Source: Actinomycetota bacterium
Lineage (GTDB): Bacteria > Actinomycetota > Acidimicrobiia > Acidimicrobiales > AC-14
Length of the DNA stretch: 48,023 nt
Direction of reading: 5' to 3'
NCBI GenBank assembly: GCA_040754375.1
Contig: JBFMCT010000025.1
Location: 1 to 48,023 of the forward strand
Position numbers and translations under genes: made by a program
Notes under the pieces: model-generated
The model's database searches: none
What the model was told of the DNA's origin: nothing
The model's input: only the letters and a program-made list of their open reading frames with translations
Shown here: positions 14,000 through 22,196 of the stretch, piece by piece
Numbering within the stretch: the first letter of the stretch is position 1
How the letters are laid out: each line of letters begins with the position of its first letter

Positions 14000-16105
14000 T
14001 CAGCTCTTGAACAGGAACTCGGCCTCGTCGGGGTCGATTAGGAGGCCGACCTCCTCGCGCAGCAGGGCGTGGCCGGCCAGGGTGGGGTCGTTGTCGACGA
14101 TGTCGAAGGCCACATCGCGGGCACGGGCGACCCACTCGCGGTCGCGGCGCAGCGAGGCCAGCTTGAGGTCGCTGTGGCCCTTCTGGCGGGTGCCCAGCAC
14201 GGTGCCCTCGCCCCGGATGTCGAGGTCGACCTCGGCCAGTTCGAACCCGTCGGTGGTGCGCACGAGGGCGGCCAGGCGTTCTTCGGACTCGGGCGTGCTG
14301 ACCTCGCCCAGCAGGTAGCACCACGACTCCTCGGCCCCCCGGCCGACCCGGCCCCGCAGCTGGTGGAGCTGGGCGATGCCGAACCGGTCGGCGTCCTGCA
14401 CGAGCATGACGGTGGCGTTGGGCACGTCGACGCCGACCTCGATGACGGTGGTGGCCACCAGCACGTCGAGCTGGCCGGACCGGAAAGCCGCCATGGTCGC
14501 CTCCTTCTCCTTCGACGGCATCTGCCCGTGCAGCAGCCCCAAGCGCAGTTCCGGCCAGACCTCGGCCGACAGGCGGGCGTACTCGGCCTTGGCCGAGCGG
14601 GCCGCCACCCGTTCGGACTCCTCCACCAGGGGGCAGACCACGTAGGCCTGGCGCCCGGCCGCCACCTCGTCGGCCACCCGGCCGTAGGCCTCCGACTGCT
14701 CCAGTTCGCCCCGCAGCCACCGGGTCTTGACCGGGCGGCGCCCAGGCGGTAGCTCGTCGAGCACGGTCACGTCGAGGTCGCCGTAGACGGTCATGGCGGC
14801 CGTGCGGGGGATGGGCGTGGCCGTCATCACCAGCACGTCGGGGTCGTTGCCCTTGCCCCGCAGGGCGGCCCGCTGCTCCACCCCGAACCGGTGCTGCTCG
14901 TCGATGACGACCACCCCCAGGTTGGCGAAGGCCACGTGTTCCTCCAGCAGGGCGTGGGTGCCGATGAGCAGGTCGACGCTCCCGTCGGCCAGGCCCTCGG
15001 CCATGCGGGCCCGTTCGGAGGCGGTCGTGCGGTTGGTGAGGACGGCCGTGCGCAGCGGGCGGTCGCCACTGAGGGTGCGTTCGTCAGGGACGGCCAGTTC
15101 GCCCAGCATGGCCCGCACCGCCAGCCCGTGCTGTTCGGCCAGCACCTCGGTGGGAGCCATGAGCGCCCCCTGGTAGCCCCCCTGCACGCCCATGAGCAAG
15201 GCGGTCACGGCCACCAGCGTCTTGCCCGAACCGACGTCGCCCTGGAGCAGGCGGTGCATGGGGTGGGGCCCGGCCAGGTCGGCGGCGATCTCGGTGATGG
15301 CCCGGCGCTGGGCGCCCGTGAGCTCGTAGGGCAGTGACGCGTGGAACCGCCGGACCAGCTCGCCCTCGACCCGGTGGGCCACGCCCTTGGACTCGCGTTC
15401 GATGGCCCGCTTGCGCATGACGAGGGCGAGCTGCATGCGCAGCAGCTCGTCGACCACCAGGCGGCGCCGGGCCGCCTCGGCCGCCCCCATCGACTCGGGG
15501 TTGTGGATGTGGCGGAAGGCCCACGTGCGGTCGACCACGTCGAGCCGGTCACGCCACACCTCGGGCAGGGCGTCGGCCATCTCCCCGGCCCGGGCCAGGG
15601 CCTCGTCGACCAGCTTGGCCAGCTCCCAGGTGGCCAACCCCTTCTCGGACTGGGGGTAGAGGGGCACGATGCGCCCCGTGCGGTCCCCCACCAGGTCGAC
15701 CACCGGGTTGGCCATCTGGCGCCGGCCCTGGTAGGCCTCGACCTTGCCGAAGAAGGCCGCCTCGGTCCCCACCGGGAGCTGCTTGGCCCGCCACCCCTGG
15801 TTGAAGAACACGCACCGCAGGTAGCTGGAACCGTCGAACACGTCGACGTCGACCATGGCCCGGCCCTGGCGGGTACGGCGGGACTGCACCCGCTTGACCT
15901 TGGCCAGGACCAGGGCTTCGCTGCCCACCCGCAGCTCCCGGATCGGCACCTGGCCCGTGCGGTCGAGGTAGCGCCGCGGGTAGTGGGTCAGCAGGTCGAG
16001 CACGGTCGTGATGCCCATCGACTCCAGGGCGGCCGCCTTCTTGGCCCCCGCCCCCGCGAGGGCGGTCACCGGGATATCGGCAAGCTGGGCCAGCCGGCGG
16101 GCCAT
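14000..16105 (-). CDS. recG: ATP-dependent DNA helicase RecG
   Basis: 701 residues from ATG at 16105 (MARRLAQLADIPV); longer openings upstream run into low-quality sequence and are rejected. The N-terminal wedge/OB domain spans about 1-240, with YPRRYLDRTG and an OB fold for branched DNA. The helicase core has Walker A GDVGSGKT (about 286-293), a DEQH-type box (VVIDEQHRFG, about 395-400), TATPIPRT, and motif VI QLHQLRGRVGRG. RecG reverses stalled forks and processes recombination intermediates. It lies downstream of the DAK2/YloV gene, a common actinobacterial order. Bases 14259-14372 are duplicated as a fragment at 11150-11263. Confidence 0.97.
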   Translation of the reverse strand: MARRLAQLADIPVTALAGAGAKKAAALESMGITTVLDLLTHYPRRYLDRTGQVPIRELRVGSEALVLAKVKRVQSRRTRQGRAMVDVDVFDGSSYLRCVFFNQGWRAKQLPVGTEAAFFGKVEAYQGRRQMANPVVDLVGDRTGRIVPLYPQSEKGLATWELAKLVDEALARAGEMADALPEVWRDRLDVVDRTWAFRHIHNPESMGAAEAARRRLVVDELLRMQLALVMRKRAIERESKGVAHRVEGELVRRFHASLPYELTGAQRRAITEIAADLAGPHPMHRLLQGDVGSGKTLVAVTALLMGVQGGYQGALMAPTEVLAEQHGLAVRAMLGELAVPDERTLSGDRPLRTAVLTNRTTASERARMAEGLADGSVDLLIGTHALLEEHVAFANLGVVVIDEQHRFGVEQRAALRGKGNDPDVLVMTATPIPRTAAMTVYGDLDVTVLDELPPGRRPVKTRWLRGELEQSEAYGRVADEVAAGRQAYVVCPLVEESERVAARSAKAEYARLSAEVWPELRLGLLHGQMPSKEKEATMAAFRSGQLDVLVATTVIEVGVDVPNATVMLVQDADRFGIAQLHQLRGRVGRGAEESWCYLLGEVSTPESEERLAALVRTTDGFELAEVDLDIRGEGTVLGTRQKGHSDLKLASLRRDREWVARARDVAFDIVDNDPTLAGHALLREEVGLLIDPDEAEFLFKS
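14259..14372. repeat. Parent copy of the 114-bp recG duplication
   Basis: Matches 11150-11263 in the same orientation, with 6 mismatches over 114 bases and no gaps. This copy is in frame in the intact recG; the other is embedded in transposon debris. Confidence 0.9.
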
Positions 16106-16170
16106 CGACCCCGACCGTAGCTCCCGCCGCCGCCCCGCCCCCGCCCGGGGCGGCCTCGTCCCGGTGGCGG

Positions 16171-17889
16171 CTACTCGGCGCTGAAGAGGTAGGCGGCCAG
16201 GGGCTGGTCGCCCCGCAGCACTTCGGCCTCCACGCCAGGACGGTGCTGGGCCAGCCACGCCTTGACGGCCCCGGTGGCGTCGTCGGTGGCCGCTGCCCCT
16301 TCGACGATCGTGACCAGTTCGTGGTCGTCGCCCACCAGTTGTTCGAGCAGGGCGCAGGCGCACTCGGCCAGCCCGGGGGCAACCGCCACCACGTCGTGGC
16401 CCAGGAAGGCCAGGTGGTCGCCCTCGTGTACCGGACCGGCCGGGGTGGTGGCGTCGCGCACGGCCCATGTGACCTCGCCCCAGGCCACGTCGTCGGCCGC
16501 GGCGGCCATGGCCTCGGCGTTGACCTCGGCGTCGGCCTCCGGGTCGAAGCCCATCATGGCCGCAAAGCCCTCGGCGATAGAGGTCGTCGGGACGACCTGC
16601 ACCGGACGGCTGGCCGCCTCGGCCGCCTTGTGGGCGACCGGGACGATGTTCTTGTTGTTGGGCAGCAGCACCACACCCTCGGCGTTGCTGGCCTCGATGG
16701 CGGCCAGCAGCTCGGCCGTCGACGGGTTCATCGACTGGCCCCCGGCCACCACCGACCGGGCCCCCAGCGAGGCCAGGATGCCCGTGGCCCCCTCGCCCGA
16801 CGCCACCGCCACCACCGCGGTCGTCACCGGCTCAGCCGGGGCCGGGGCCGGGGCCGGGGCTGCGGCCGCGGCCGGGGCCGTTGCAGGGCCGGCCGTTGCG
16901 GGGCCGGCAGCCGTGCCCGTGGCGGTGGCCTCCTCGGCCTCGCGCTCGCACTGCTCGTGGGCCACCTGCTCGGCCAGGTCGGTGACCCGGATGCGGGTGG
17001 GCCGGCCGGCCTCGACCCCGGCCTCGATGGCCGCGCCGATGTCGTCGGTGTGGATGTGGCAGTTCCACAGCCCGTCCCCACCCACGATGGCGATCGAGTC
17101 ACCCACGTCCATCCACGCCGCCTTGAAACCCTCGACGGCCCCGTCGTCGGCCGCCAGCAGGAACATGACCTCGTAGCGCAGGTCGCCGACCGAGCCGTGC
17201 CCGTCACCGGTGGTCATTGCGTGGGCCGCCACCGGCCCGGCGGCTGCCGCAGCCGGGGCCGCGGGCAGGGCCCGGCCGTCTACCACCTGGAGCAGGGCGT
17301 CGATGAGCAGCAGGTAACCGGCGCCCCCGGCGTCGACCACCCCGGCCTCGGCCAGCACCGGCAGCAGGGTCGGGGTGCGGTCCAAGGAGGCCGCCCCGGC
17401 GGTGGCCGCGGCCTCCAGCACCGACACCAGCGTGGCCGACCCGTCCTTGGCCTCGACCTGGGCGGCCTCGGCCGCCTCCCGGGCGACGGTGAGGATCGTG
17501 CCTTCGACGGGGCGCATTACCGCCCCGTAGGCGGCCGTCGAGGCCTGGGCCAGGGCGTCCGCCAGGGCGGCGGCGTCGACCGTCTCGCGGTCGCGCAGGC
17601 CGTCGGTGAGGCCCCGCAGCACCTGGGACAAGATGACCCCCGAGTTGCCCCGGGCCCCCATGAGCGAACCGTGGCTGATGGCCTTGCACACGGCCGCCAT
17701 CTCGCCCCCGGCCCCCATCTCGGTCACCACCGACTCCAGGGTCAGGGCCATGTTGGTGCCGGTGTCGCCGTCGGGCACGGGGTAGACGTTGAGCCGGTTC
17801 AACCGGTCTTGATGGGCACGGAGGGCGTCGCGGTAGCCGCAGACGGCGGCCCGCAGCTCGGCGGCCCCCAGGTGGTCGAGCACGGTCAT
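16171..17889 (-). CDS. DAK2-domain (YloV/FakA-like) protein
   Basis: 572 residues from the ATG at 17889. The N-terminal DhaL/DAK2 domain has the Mg-ATP motif NVYPVPDGDTGTNM (34-47) and GARGNSGVILSQV (78-90). The C-terminal half (about 380-560) is the YloV/FakA-type domain (GATGILASLGARSVVAGGQS, NPSTAELL, LLPNNKNIVP). FakA proteins phosphorylate fatty acids bound to FakB/DegV partners; no DegV gene is seen here. A Pro/Ala-rich linker of about 40 residues (about 325-370) separates the halves. It lies immediately before recG on the same strand and diverges from rpmB. Confidence 0.9.
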   Translation of the reverse strand: MTVLDHLGAAELRAAVCGYRDALRAHQDRLNRLNVYPVPDGDTGTNMALTLESVVTEMGAGGEMAAVCKAISHGSLMGARGNSGVILSQVLRGLTDGLRDRETVDAAALADALAQASTAAYGAVMRPVEGTILTVAREAAEAAQVEAKDGSATLVSVLEAAATAGAASLDRTPTLLPVLAEAGVVDAGGAGYLLLIDALLQVVDGRALPAAPAAAAAGPVAAHAMTTGDGHGSVGDLRYEVMFLLAADDGAVEGFKAAWMDVGDSIAIVGGDGLWNCHIHTDDIGAAIEAGVEAGRPTRIRVTDLAEQVAHEQCEREAEEATATGTAAGPATAGPATAPAAAAAPAPAPAPAEPVTTAVVAVASGEGATGILASLGARSVVAGGQSMNPSTAELLAAIEASNAEGVVLLPNNKNIVPVAHKAAEAASRPVQVVPTTSIAEGFAAMMGFDPEADAEVNAEAMAAAADDVAWGEVTWAVRDATTPAGPVHEGDHLAFLGHDVVAVAPGLAECACALLEQLVGDDHELVTIVEGAAATDDATGAVKAWLAQHRPGVEAEVLRGDQPLAAYLFSAE

Positions 17890-17908
17890 GGCCCCTGAAG
17901 CGTACTGG

Positions 17909-17921
17909 TACGCTCTCGGCC
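17909..17921 (+). promoter_or_regulatory. Leaderless promoter of rpmB
   Basis: TACGCT (17909-17914), preceded by TGG, lies seven bases before the ATG at 17922, which places the transcript start at the codon. There is no Shine-Dalgarno sequence. It is shared divergently with the DAK2 gene. Confidence 0.55.
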
Positions 17922-18116
17922 ATGGCATCGGTCTGCGAGGTGTGTGGCAAGTCGCCGTCGTTCGGCATGAGCATCAGCCACTCCCATCGCCGCACGCCCC
18001 GCCGCTGGAACCCAAACATCCAGCGCGTGCGGGCCATCGTGGCCGGCTCGCCCAAGAGGGTGAGCGTGTGCACCGGCTGCCTCAAGGCCGGCAAGATCGT
18101 CAAGGCTGGTGGCTGA
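17922..18116 (+). CDS. rpmB: 50S ribosomal protein L28
   Basis: 64 residues. It begins MASVCEVCGKSPSFGMSISH and continues with RTPRRWNPNIQRVRA, diagnostic of L28. Two CxxC pairs (CEVC, CTGC) make this the zinc-binding form. The position opposite the DAK2 gene is a common order in actinobacteria. The stop overlaps the next small gene by 8 bases. Confidence 0.97.
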   Translation: MASVCEVCGKSPSFGMSISHSHRRTPRRWNPNIQRVRAIVAGSPKRVSVCTGCLKAGKIVKAGG

Positions 18117-18363
18117 CCCTCAGGTCGAGAAGGCCCGCAAGAAGCTCGACGACGAGTTCGAGCAGTTCAGGCGCAGGCTCGACAAGGTGCGCAACGCCTT
18201 CGCCGACGTCGAGAAGGCCGGCCCCGAGGACGACGTCAGCGGGTTGCTCGAGGAGCTGGAGAAGGCCGTGAACGACGCTCGCACGGGCGGCCTGCTGGGC
18301 TCCGGTGCCCACGGCCACCGCCGGGCGCTCGACGCCTACCGCAAGCTCACCGAACGCTTCTGA
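18109..18363 (+). CDS. Small coiled-coil protein after rpmB
   Basis: 84 residues from a GTG that overlaps the rpmB end. The sequence is highly charged and helical (VEKARKKLDDEFEQFRRRLD, then LLEELEKAVNDAR), with a C-terminal HRRALDAYRKLTERF. No family is recognised and there is no signal peptide or membrane segment. Overlap with rpmB suggests co-translation, but ribosomal function cannot be claimed. Confidence 0.65.
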   Translation: MADPQVEKARKKLDDEFEQFRRRLDKVRNAFADVEKAGPEDDVSGLLEELEKAVNDARTGGLLGSGAHGHRRALDAYRKLTERF

Positions 18364-18401
18364 GGCCCTAGCGCGGGCCGCGAGCCGGCTGGCGGGCCCC
18401 G

Positions 18402-18605
18402 CTACCCCTCGCCGTCGCCCTCGCCCTCGCCGTCGCCGTCGAGCTTGTCGAGGGCGTCCTTGGCCTTCTCGGCGGCCGACTCGATCTTGTCGGAGTGCTT
18501 GCCGCCCGTCTTGTCGTCCACCACGTCGGCCAGCTTGTCGACCACGTCGTCCAGCTTGTCGGCGTGCCCCGAGGCCAGGTTCTTCACACGGTCAAAGATC
18601 CCCAT
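18402..18605 (-). CDS. MT0933/Rv0909-type small antitoxin-like protein
   Basis: 67 residues from the ATG at 18605 (MGIFDRVKNLASGHADKLDD); a GTG two codons earlier is possible. The pattern MGIFDxVK, HADK, DDKTGGKHSDKI is that of the MT0933_antitox family (Rv0909-like). The C-terminus is an acidic Asp/Gly/Glu repeat. No Rv0910-like toxin lies next to it, so the family label should not be taken as proof of a toxin-antitoxin system here. The 5' end faces the Uma2 genes. Confidence 0.75.
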   Translation of the reverse strand: MGIFDRVKNLASGHADKLDDVVDKLADVVDDKTGGKHSDKIESAAEKAKDALDKLDGDGEGEGDGEG

Positions 18606-18670
18606 ACCCACAAGCTACGCCTCCCGGCCACGCTCCACACGGAGATCCTGGGCCCCGGTGGAATGTAGTT

Positions 18671-18705
18671 TTCCATGGCTTTTCAGGGTGTGTTATGCTC
18701 CCGAA
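18671..18705 (+). promoter_or_regulatory. Promoter of the first Uma2 gene
   Basis: TATGCT (18694-18699) six bases before the ATG at 18706, with TTCCAT (18671-18676) at a 17-base spacing. No ribosome binding site is seen, so the transcript is probably leaderless. Confidence 0.5.
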
Positions 18706-19257
18706 ATGGCCACCCAGACGGGCCTGAGCATCGAAGAGTTCCTCGCCGGCGAATGGCCGCCCACCACGCAGCTCATCGACGGCGAGGCGGTCATGAACGA
18801 CCCTACGTTCGGCCACAACGAGATCGTCCTGCGGTTGGCGTGGGCGCTGCGCGACTGGATGCGGGCCACGTCGACCACCGGGAGGGTCGGCACCGGCGGC
18901 AACTGGACGGTGGCCGCCGGCCAGGTGTTCAAGCCCGACGTGTGGTGGGCGGCCGAGGGCGCCGTCCCCGACCTCGACGCGGTCCGCAGCGACAGCCCGC
19001 CCACGTTGGCCGTCGAGGTGCGCTCCCCGGGCACGTGGCGCTACGACGTGGGGCGCAAGCGCCAGGTCTACGAGCAGGTGGGCGTGGCCGAGCTGTGGCT
19101 GGTCGACACACCCGCCCGGTCGGTGGTCGTGCACCGCCGCTCGGTGCCGGGGGTGGCCGTGTTCGACATCACCGACGAGGCCGGCCCCGGTGAGGTGCTT
19201 ACCACTCCCCTGCTGGCCGGCTTCGCCCTGGCCGTCGACACCCTGTTCACAAGCTGA
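18706..19257 (+). CDS. Uma2-family restriction-endonuclease-fold protein, copy 1
   Basis: 183 residues. LSIEEFLAGEWPPTTQLIDG, FKPDVWWA, LAVEVRSPGT and DVGRKRQVYEQVGVAELWLV form the Uma2 (DUF820) pattern, with the PD-(D/E)xK-like set Asp (KPDV), Glu-Val-x-Ser (VEVRSP) and Lys. Family members are widespread and poorly understood. It is followed 16 bases later by a near copy of the same length. The copies differ strongly only in residues 36-62. Confidence 0.85.
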   Translation: MATQTGLSIEEFLAGEWPPTTQLIDGEAVMNDPTFGHNEIVLRLAWALRDWMRATSTTGRVGTGGNWTVAAGQVFKPDVWWAAEGAVPDLDAVRSDSPPTLAVEVRSPGTWRYDVGRKRQVYEQVGVAELWLVDTPARSVVVHRRSVPGVAVFDITDEAGPGEVLTTPLLAGFALAVDTLFTS

Positions 19258-19273
19258 CCCGGTTCACTGGCTG

Positions 19274-19825
19274 ATGGCCACCCAGACCCACTTGAGCATC
19301 GAAGAGTTCCTCGCCGGCGAATGGCCGCCTACCACGCAGCTCATCGACGGCGAGGTGGTCATGAACGACCCCACGTTCCGCCATCAGCGGATCGTCACTT
19401 GCCTGTGGCAGGCACTGGACGAGTGGTGCCGGGCCGAGCCGGCCCGGGGCATGGCGGGCATCGGCGGCAACTGGACGGTGGCCGCCGGCCAGGTGTTCAA
19501 ACCCGACGTGTGGTGGGCGGCCGAGGGCGCTGTCCCCGACCTCGACGCGGTCCGCAGCGACAGCCCGCCCACGCTGGCCGTCGAGGTGCGCTCCCCGGGC
19601 ACGTGGCGCTACGACGTGGGGCGCAAGCGCCAGGTCTACGAGCAGGTGGGCGTGGCCGAGCTGTGGCTGGTCGACACACCCGCCCGGTCGGTGGTCGTGC
19701 ACCGCCGCTCGGCGCCGGGGGTGGCCGTGTTCGACCTCACCGACGAGGCCGGCCCCGGTGAGGTGCTTACCACTCCCCTGCTGGCCGGCTTCGCCCTGGC
19801 CGTCGACACCCTGTTCACAAGCTGA
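19274..19825 (+). CDS. Uma2-family protein, copy 2 (tandem duplicate)
   Basis: 183 residues, same length as copy 1. Residues 1-35 differ at two positions and 66-183 at only two (Ser-Val to Ser-Ala in RRSxPG; Ile to Leu in FDxTDE), whereas 17 of 33 residues differ in the 35-67 window. The catalytic-type residues are kept. It converges with the Na/Pi cotransporter gene, whose stop codon lies in the repeated tail just after this gene. Duplication followed by change or replacement of one segment is likely. Confidence 0.85.
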   Translation: MATQTHLSIEEFLAGEWPPTTQLIDGEVVMNDPTFRHQRIVTCLWQALDEWCRAEPARGMAGIGGNWTVAAGQVFKPDVWWAAEGAVPDLDAVRSDSPPTLAVEVRSPGTWRYDVGRKRQVYEQVGVAELWLVDTPARSVVVHRRSAPGVAVFDLTDEAGPGEVLTTPLLAGFALAVDTLFTS

Positions 19826-19831
19826 CCGGTT

Positions 19832-21448
19832 TCACGGGCTGACGGTTCGGGCCATGCGGCGGGCGCCCTGGTGCAGCCGGCGCAGGGCGCCGACCAGCTC
19901 GATGGCCTTGGCGTAGTCGGCCGGCCCCACCTCCCGGGCCCGGCCCAGCCCGGCGGCCAGGCTCTCGGCCACACCCCTGATCTCGTCGTTCATCCGGGCC
20001 TTGGACGCGATCACGGCAGCCGCCCGTTCGGGGTCGCGGGCCACCACCGCGGCGGCCGCTTCGTCGAACCATCCGAGGGCGTGGGCGTGCAGGGCGACCA
20101 GCCCGTCGCGCGCCGTGGAGCTGACCCGCCGGGGCACGTCCTTGCCGGCCAGTTGCACGGCCACGGCGTCGCCGATCTGCTCCAGTTCGTTGACGGCCTC
20201 CAGCAGCCCGGTGAGCTCGCGGTGCTGGTCCTCGCTCAGGGGCTCCACGCTGAGGTCGCCGAGGTAGGCCACGATGGCCCCGTGAAGGGCGTCCACCTCG
20301 TCGTCGAGGGCCGCCCCCTCGGCCCGCCGGGCCGGGTCCTCGCTGAGCAGCAGGGCCACCATGTCGTGGGCCCGGCGCACCACCCGGGCCGCTTCCCGGC
20401 GGGCCATCTCCATGGCCACCACCGGCGAGCCCAGCAGGGCGGGGTCCAGGTGGCGGGGGGTGGCGAGCTGGGGGTCGGCGGGCTGGGAGCGGTCGGGCAC
20501 CAGCCGTTCCACGAACCGGGCCAGCGGCCCGGCGCCGGCCAGGAAGACGGCCGAGGTGACGACGTTGAAGAGCGTGTGGGCGTTGGCCAGTTGCTGGGCC
20601 GTGGCCAGGTCCCCCGGGGACGGCGACAGACGCTCGACCAGGGCGGCCAACTGGTCGACGAAGCCCACCCAGGCGAGCACACCCACCAGGTTGAAGACCA
20701 CGTGGACGGCCGCCGCCCGCCGGGCGTCTGTCGGCTTGCCCAGCGAGGCCAGCACGGCGGTCACGCACGTGCCGACGTTGGCCCCCAGCACGATGGCGAT
20801 GCCCATGGGCAGGCTGACCAGGCCCTGGCCGGCCAGCACCACCACCACGCCGGTGGTGGCCGAGGACGACTGCACGAGAGCGGTGAACAGCGCCCCGATG
20901 GCCAGGCCGGCCAGCAACTGGTCGTTGGCCGTCATCAGGTCGAGGAAAGGCTGGGCCGTGCGCAGGGGGGCCATCCCGTCGCTCATCACCCGCAACCCCA
21001 GCAGTACGAGCCCGAGGCCCAGCAGCGCCCCGCCGTACTCCGCCCGCCGGCTGCGGCGCGCCCCCATGCGGGCCGCGAACCCGATGGCCACCAGCACCAG
21101 GGCCTGCTCGGTGATGTCGACGGCGATGACCTGGGCGGTCACCGTCGAACCCACGTTGGCCCCCAGGATCAGCGGGATGGCCCCCCGCAGCGTCAGGAAC
21201 CCGGCGGACGTGAACCCCACCACCAGCACGGTCGTGATCGACGAGGACTGCAGGACGGCGGTGGCCGCGGCCCCGGCCAGCGCCCCCAACACCCGGTTGC
21301 GGCTCACGGCCCCCAGCACCCGCCGCAGCCCGTCGCCGGCGGCCGCCGTCAGCGACGACGTGATCATCTCCATCCCCAGCAGGAACAGGGCCAGCCCGCC
21401 CAGAAGCCCGCGCGCCAGCGCCCCGAAGTCCACCTCCACGCCGCCCAT
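19832..21448 (-). CDS. Na/Pi cotransporter family protein with PhoU-like tail
   Basis: 538 residues from the ATG at 21448 (MGGVEVDFG). The two inverted transport repeats carry QSSS motifs at 67-70 and 193-196 with GANVG sequences after each, as in NptA/YjbB Na+/phosphate carriers. About eight to ten membrane segments span 10-330. Residues about 370-530 are a cytoplasmic PhoU-like helical domain. It probably moves phosphate across the membrane with sodium. It diverges from a third Uma2 gene at 21486. Confidence 0.92.
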   Translation of the reverse strand: MGGVEVDFGALARGLLGGLALFLLGMEMITSSLTAAAGDGLRRVLGAVSRNRVLGALAGAAATAVLQSSSITTVLVVGFTSAGFLTLRGAIPLILGANVGSTVTAQVIAVDITEQALVLVAIGFAARMGARRSRRAEYGGALLGLGLVLLGLRVMSDGMAPLRTAQPFLDLMTANDQLLAGLAIGALFTALVQSSSATTGVVVVLAGQGLVSLPMGIAIVLGANVGTCVTAVLASLGKPTDARRAAAVHVVFNLVGVLAWVGFVDQLAALVERLSPSPGDLATAQQLANAHTLFNVVTSAVFLAGAGPLARFVERLVPDRSQPADPQLATPRHLDPALLGSPVVAMEMARREAARVVRRAHDMVALLLSEDPARRAEGAALDDEVDALHGAIVAYLGDLSVEPLSEDQHRELTGLLEAVNELEQIGDAVAVQLAGKDVPRRVSSTARDGLVALHAHALGWFDEAAAAVVARDPERAAAVIASKARMNDEIRGVAESLAAGLGRAREVGPADYAKAIELVGALRRLHQGARRMARTVSP

Positions 21449-21473
21449 GTTCACCCCAGTCGGCCCGGCCACG

Positions 21474-21485
21474 CATACTGGTGAG
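21474..21485 (+). promoter_or_regulatory. Candidate leaderless promoter of third Uma2 gene
   Basis: CATACT (21474-21479) lies six bases before the GTG at 21486. A GTG at 21481 is out of frame. No ribosome binding site is present. Confidence 0.4.
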
Positions 21486-22028
21486 GTGCGAGCGATCCTC
21501 GTCAACGCCGACCGGGCTCTCGCCGAGCGTCAAAGCCTCGGAATCGACAGCAAAGACGAGCGCTGGGACGGGGAGTGGCATTTCGTAAACCCCCCGAAGC
21601 GGTGGCACGCCCGGCTCAACAGTGACCTGTTCCGCGCCCTGGCGCCCGTGGCCGAGGCCCGGGGTTTGTCGCCCTATGGCGACAACACCGGGATCTTCGC
21701 CGAGCTGGAGAACGACTGGCGGGTACCCGACCAGGCCTACGCCCGGCCTGACCACGAGATCGACGAGGGGCTCACCGGGGCCGAACTGGTCGTCGAACTG
21801 CTGTCCCCGGGCGACGAGTCCCACGCCAAGCTCCCGTTCTACGCCGGCCGGGGGATCAGCGAGGTGCTGATCGTCGACGAGCAACGGCGGTTCGAGCTCT
21901 ACCGGCTGGCCAGTGGCGGTTACATACAGGTCCCCGACGGCGAGTGCGAGGCCCTGGGCGTGCGCTTCGCCACCGTCGAGGGCCCCAAGCTGCGGGCCAC
22001 CTGGGACGGCGCCTCGGCCGACGTCTGA
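21486..22028 (+). CDS. Uma2-family protein, copy 3 (divergent)
   Basis: 180 residues starting GTG (MRAILVNADRALAERQSLGI). It has the Uma2 plan: RWHARLNSDLFRAL, VPDQAYARPDHEI, ELVVELLSPGDESHAKLPFY and ISEVLIVDEQRR, with the Asp/Glu/Lys set at VPDQ, VELLSP and AKLP. It is only distantly similar to the tandem pair at 18706-19825 and probably came separately. Three Uma2 genes within 3.4 kb is unusually dense. Confidence 0.8.
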   Translation: MRAILVNADRALAERQSLGIDSKDERWDGEWHFVNPPKRWHARLNSDLFRALAPVAEARGLSPYGDNTGIFAELENDWRVPDQAYARPDHEIDEGLTGAELVVELLSPGDESHAKLPFYAGRGISEVLIVDEQRRFELYRLASGGYIQVPDGECEALGVRFATVEGPKLRATWDGASADV

Positions 22029-22182
22029 GCCTGAGCCCCCCGAGGCGGGCCCAGGAGGCTGGTGCCCTCCTCGGGCGGCTGACCGGCCCCCCGTTGTGGC
22101 TCGGCTAACTGGGCAAAGTGCTGTTCAGATGTAAGTCGGTCGCCTCGGCGCGCCGCGCCGAACGCGAACGCCACCAGCCTCC

Positions 22183-22188
22183 TAGCAT
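22183..22188 (+). promoter_or_regulatory. -10 box of CHRD gene
   Basis: TAGCAT, 8 bases before the ATG at 22197. The short distance implies a leaderless or nearly leaderless transcript. Confidence 0.45.
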
Positions 22189-22196
22189 CGCTGGCC

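Larger units (their letters stand above)
18706..19850. repeat. 568-bp tandem duplication carrying the two Uma2 genes
   Basis: Unit 1 begins at 18706 and unit 2 at 19274. The repeat includes a tail after each stop (CTGACCCGGTTCACTGGCTGA versus a very similar sequence at 19823-19843, given here only in part). No transposase or target-site repeat is visible, so replication slippage or unequal exchange is the simplest origin. Confidence 0.8.

Noticed and set aside
16106-16468. Extended RecG start at 16468
   Set aside because: The extension is the shadow of the DAK2 gene on the same strand in another frame; RecG homology begins at MARRLAQLADIPV.
18402-18605. Complete Rv0909/Rv0910 toxin-antitoxin pair
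   Set aside because: Only the antitoxin-like member is visible; neighbouring genes are rpmB, a coiled-coil protein and Uma2, none similar to an Rv0910-type toxin.
19871-21484. Plus-strand open frame of 537 codons opposite the Na/Pi cotransporter
   Set aside because: Composition is Gly/His/Pro/Gln-rich with no domain, and the opposite strand has a complete transporter. High GC makes long antisense frames common here; the same applies to 1159-2541, 2568-3902, 16243-17898 and 42865-44547.
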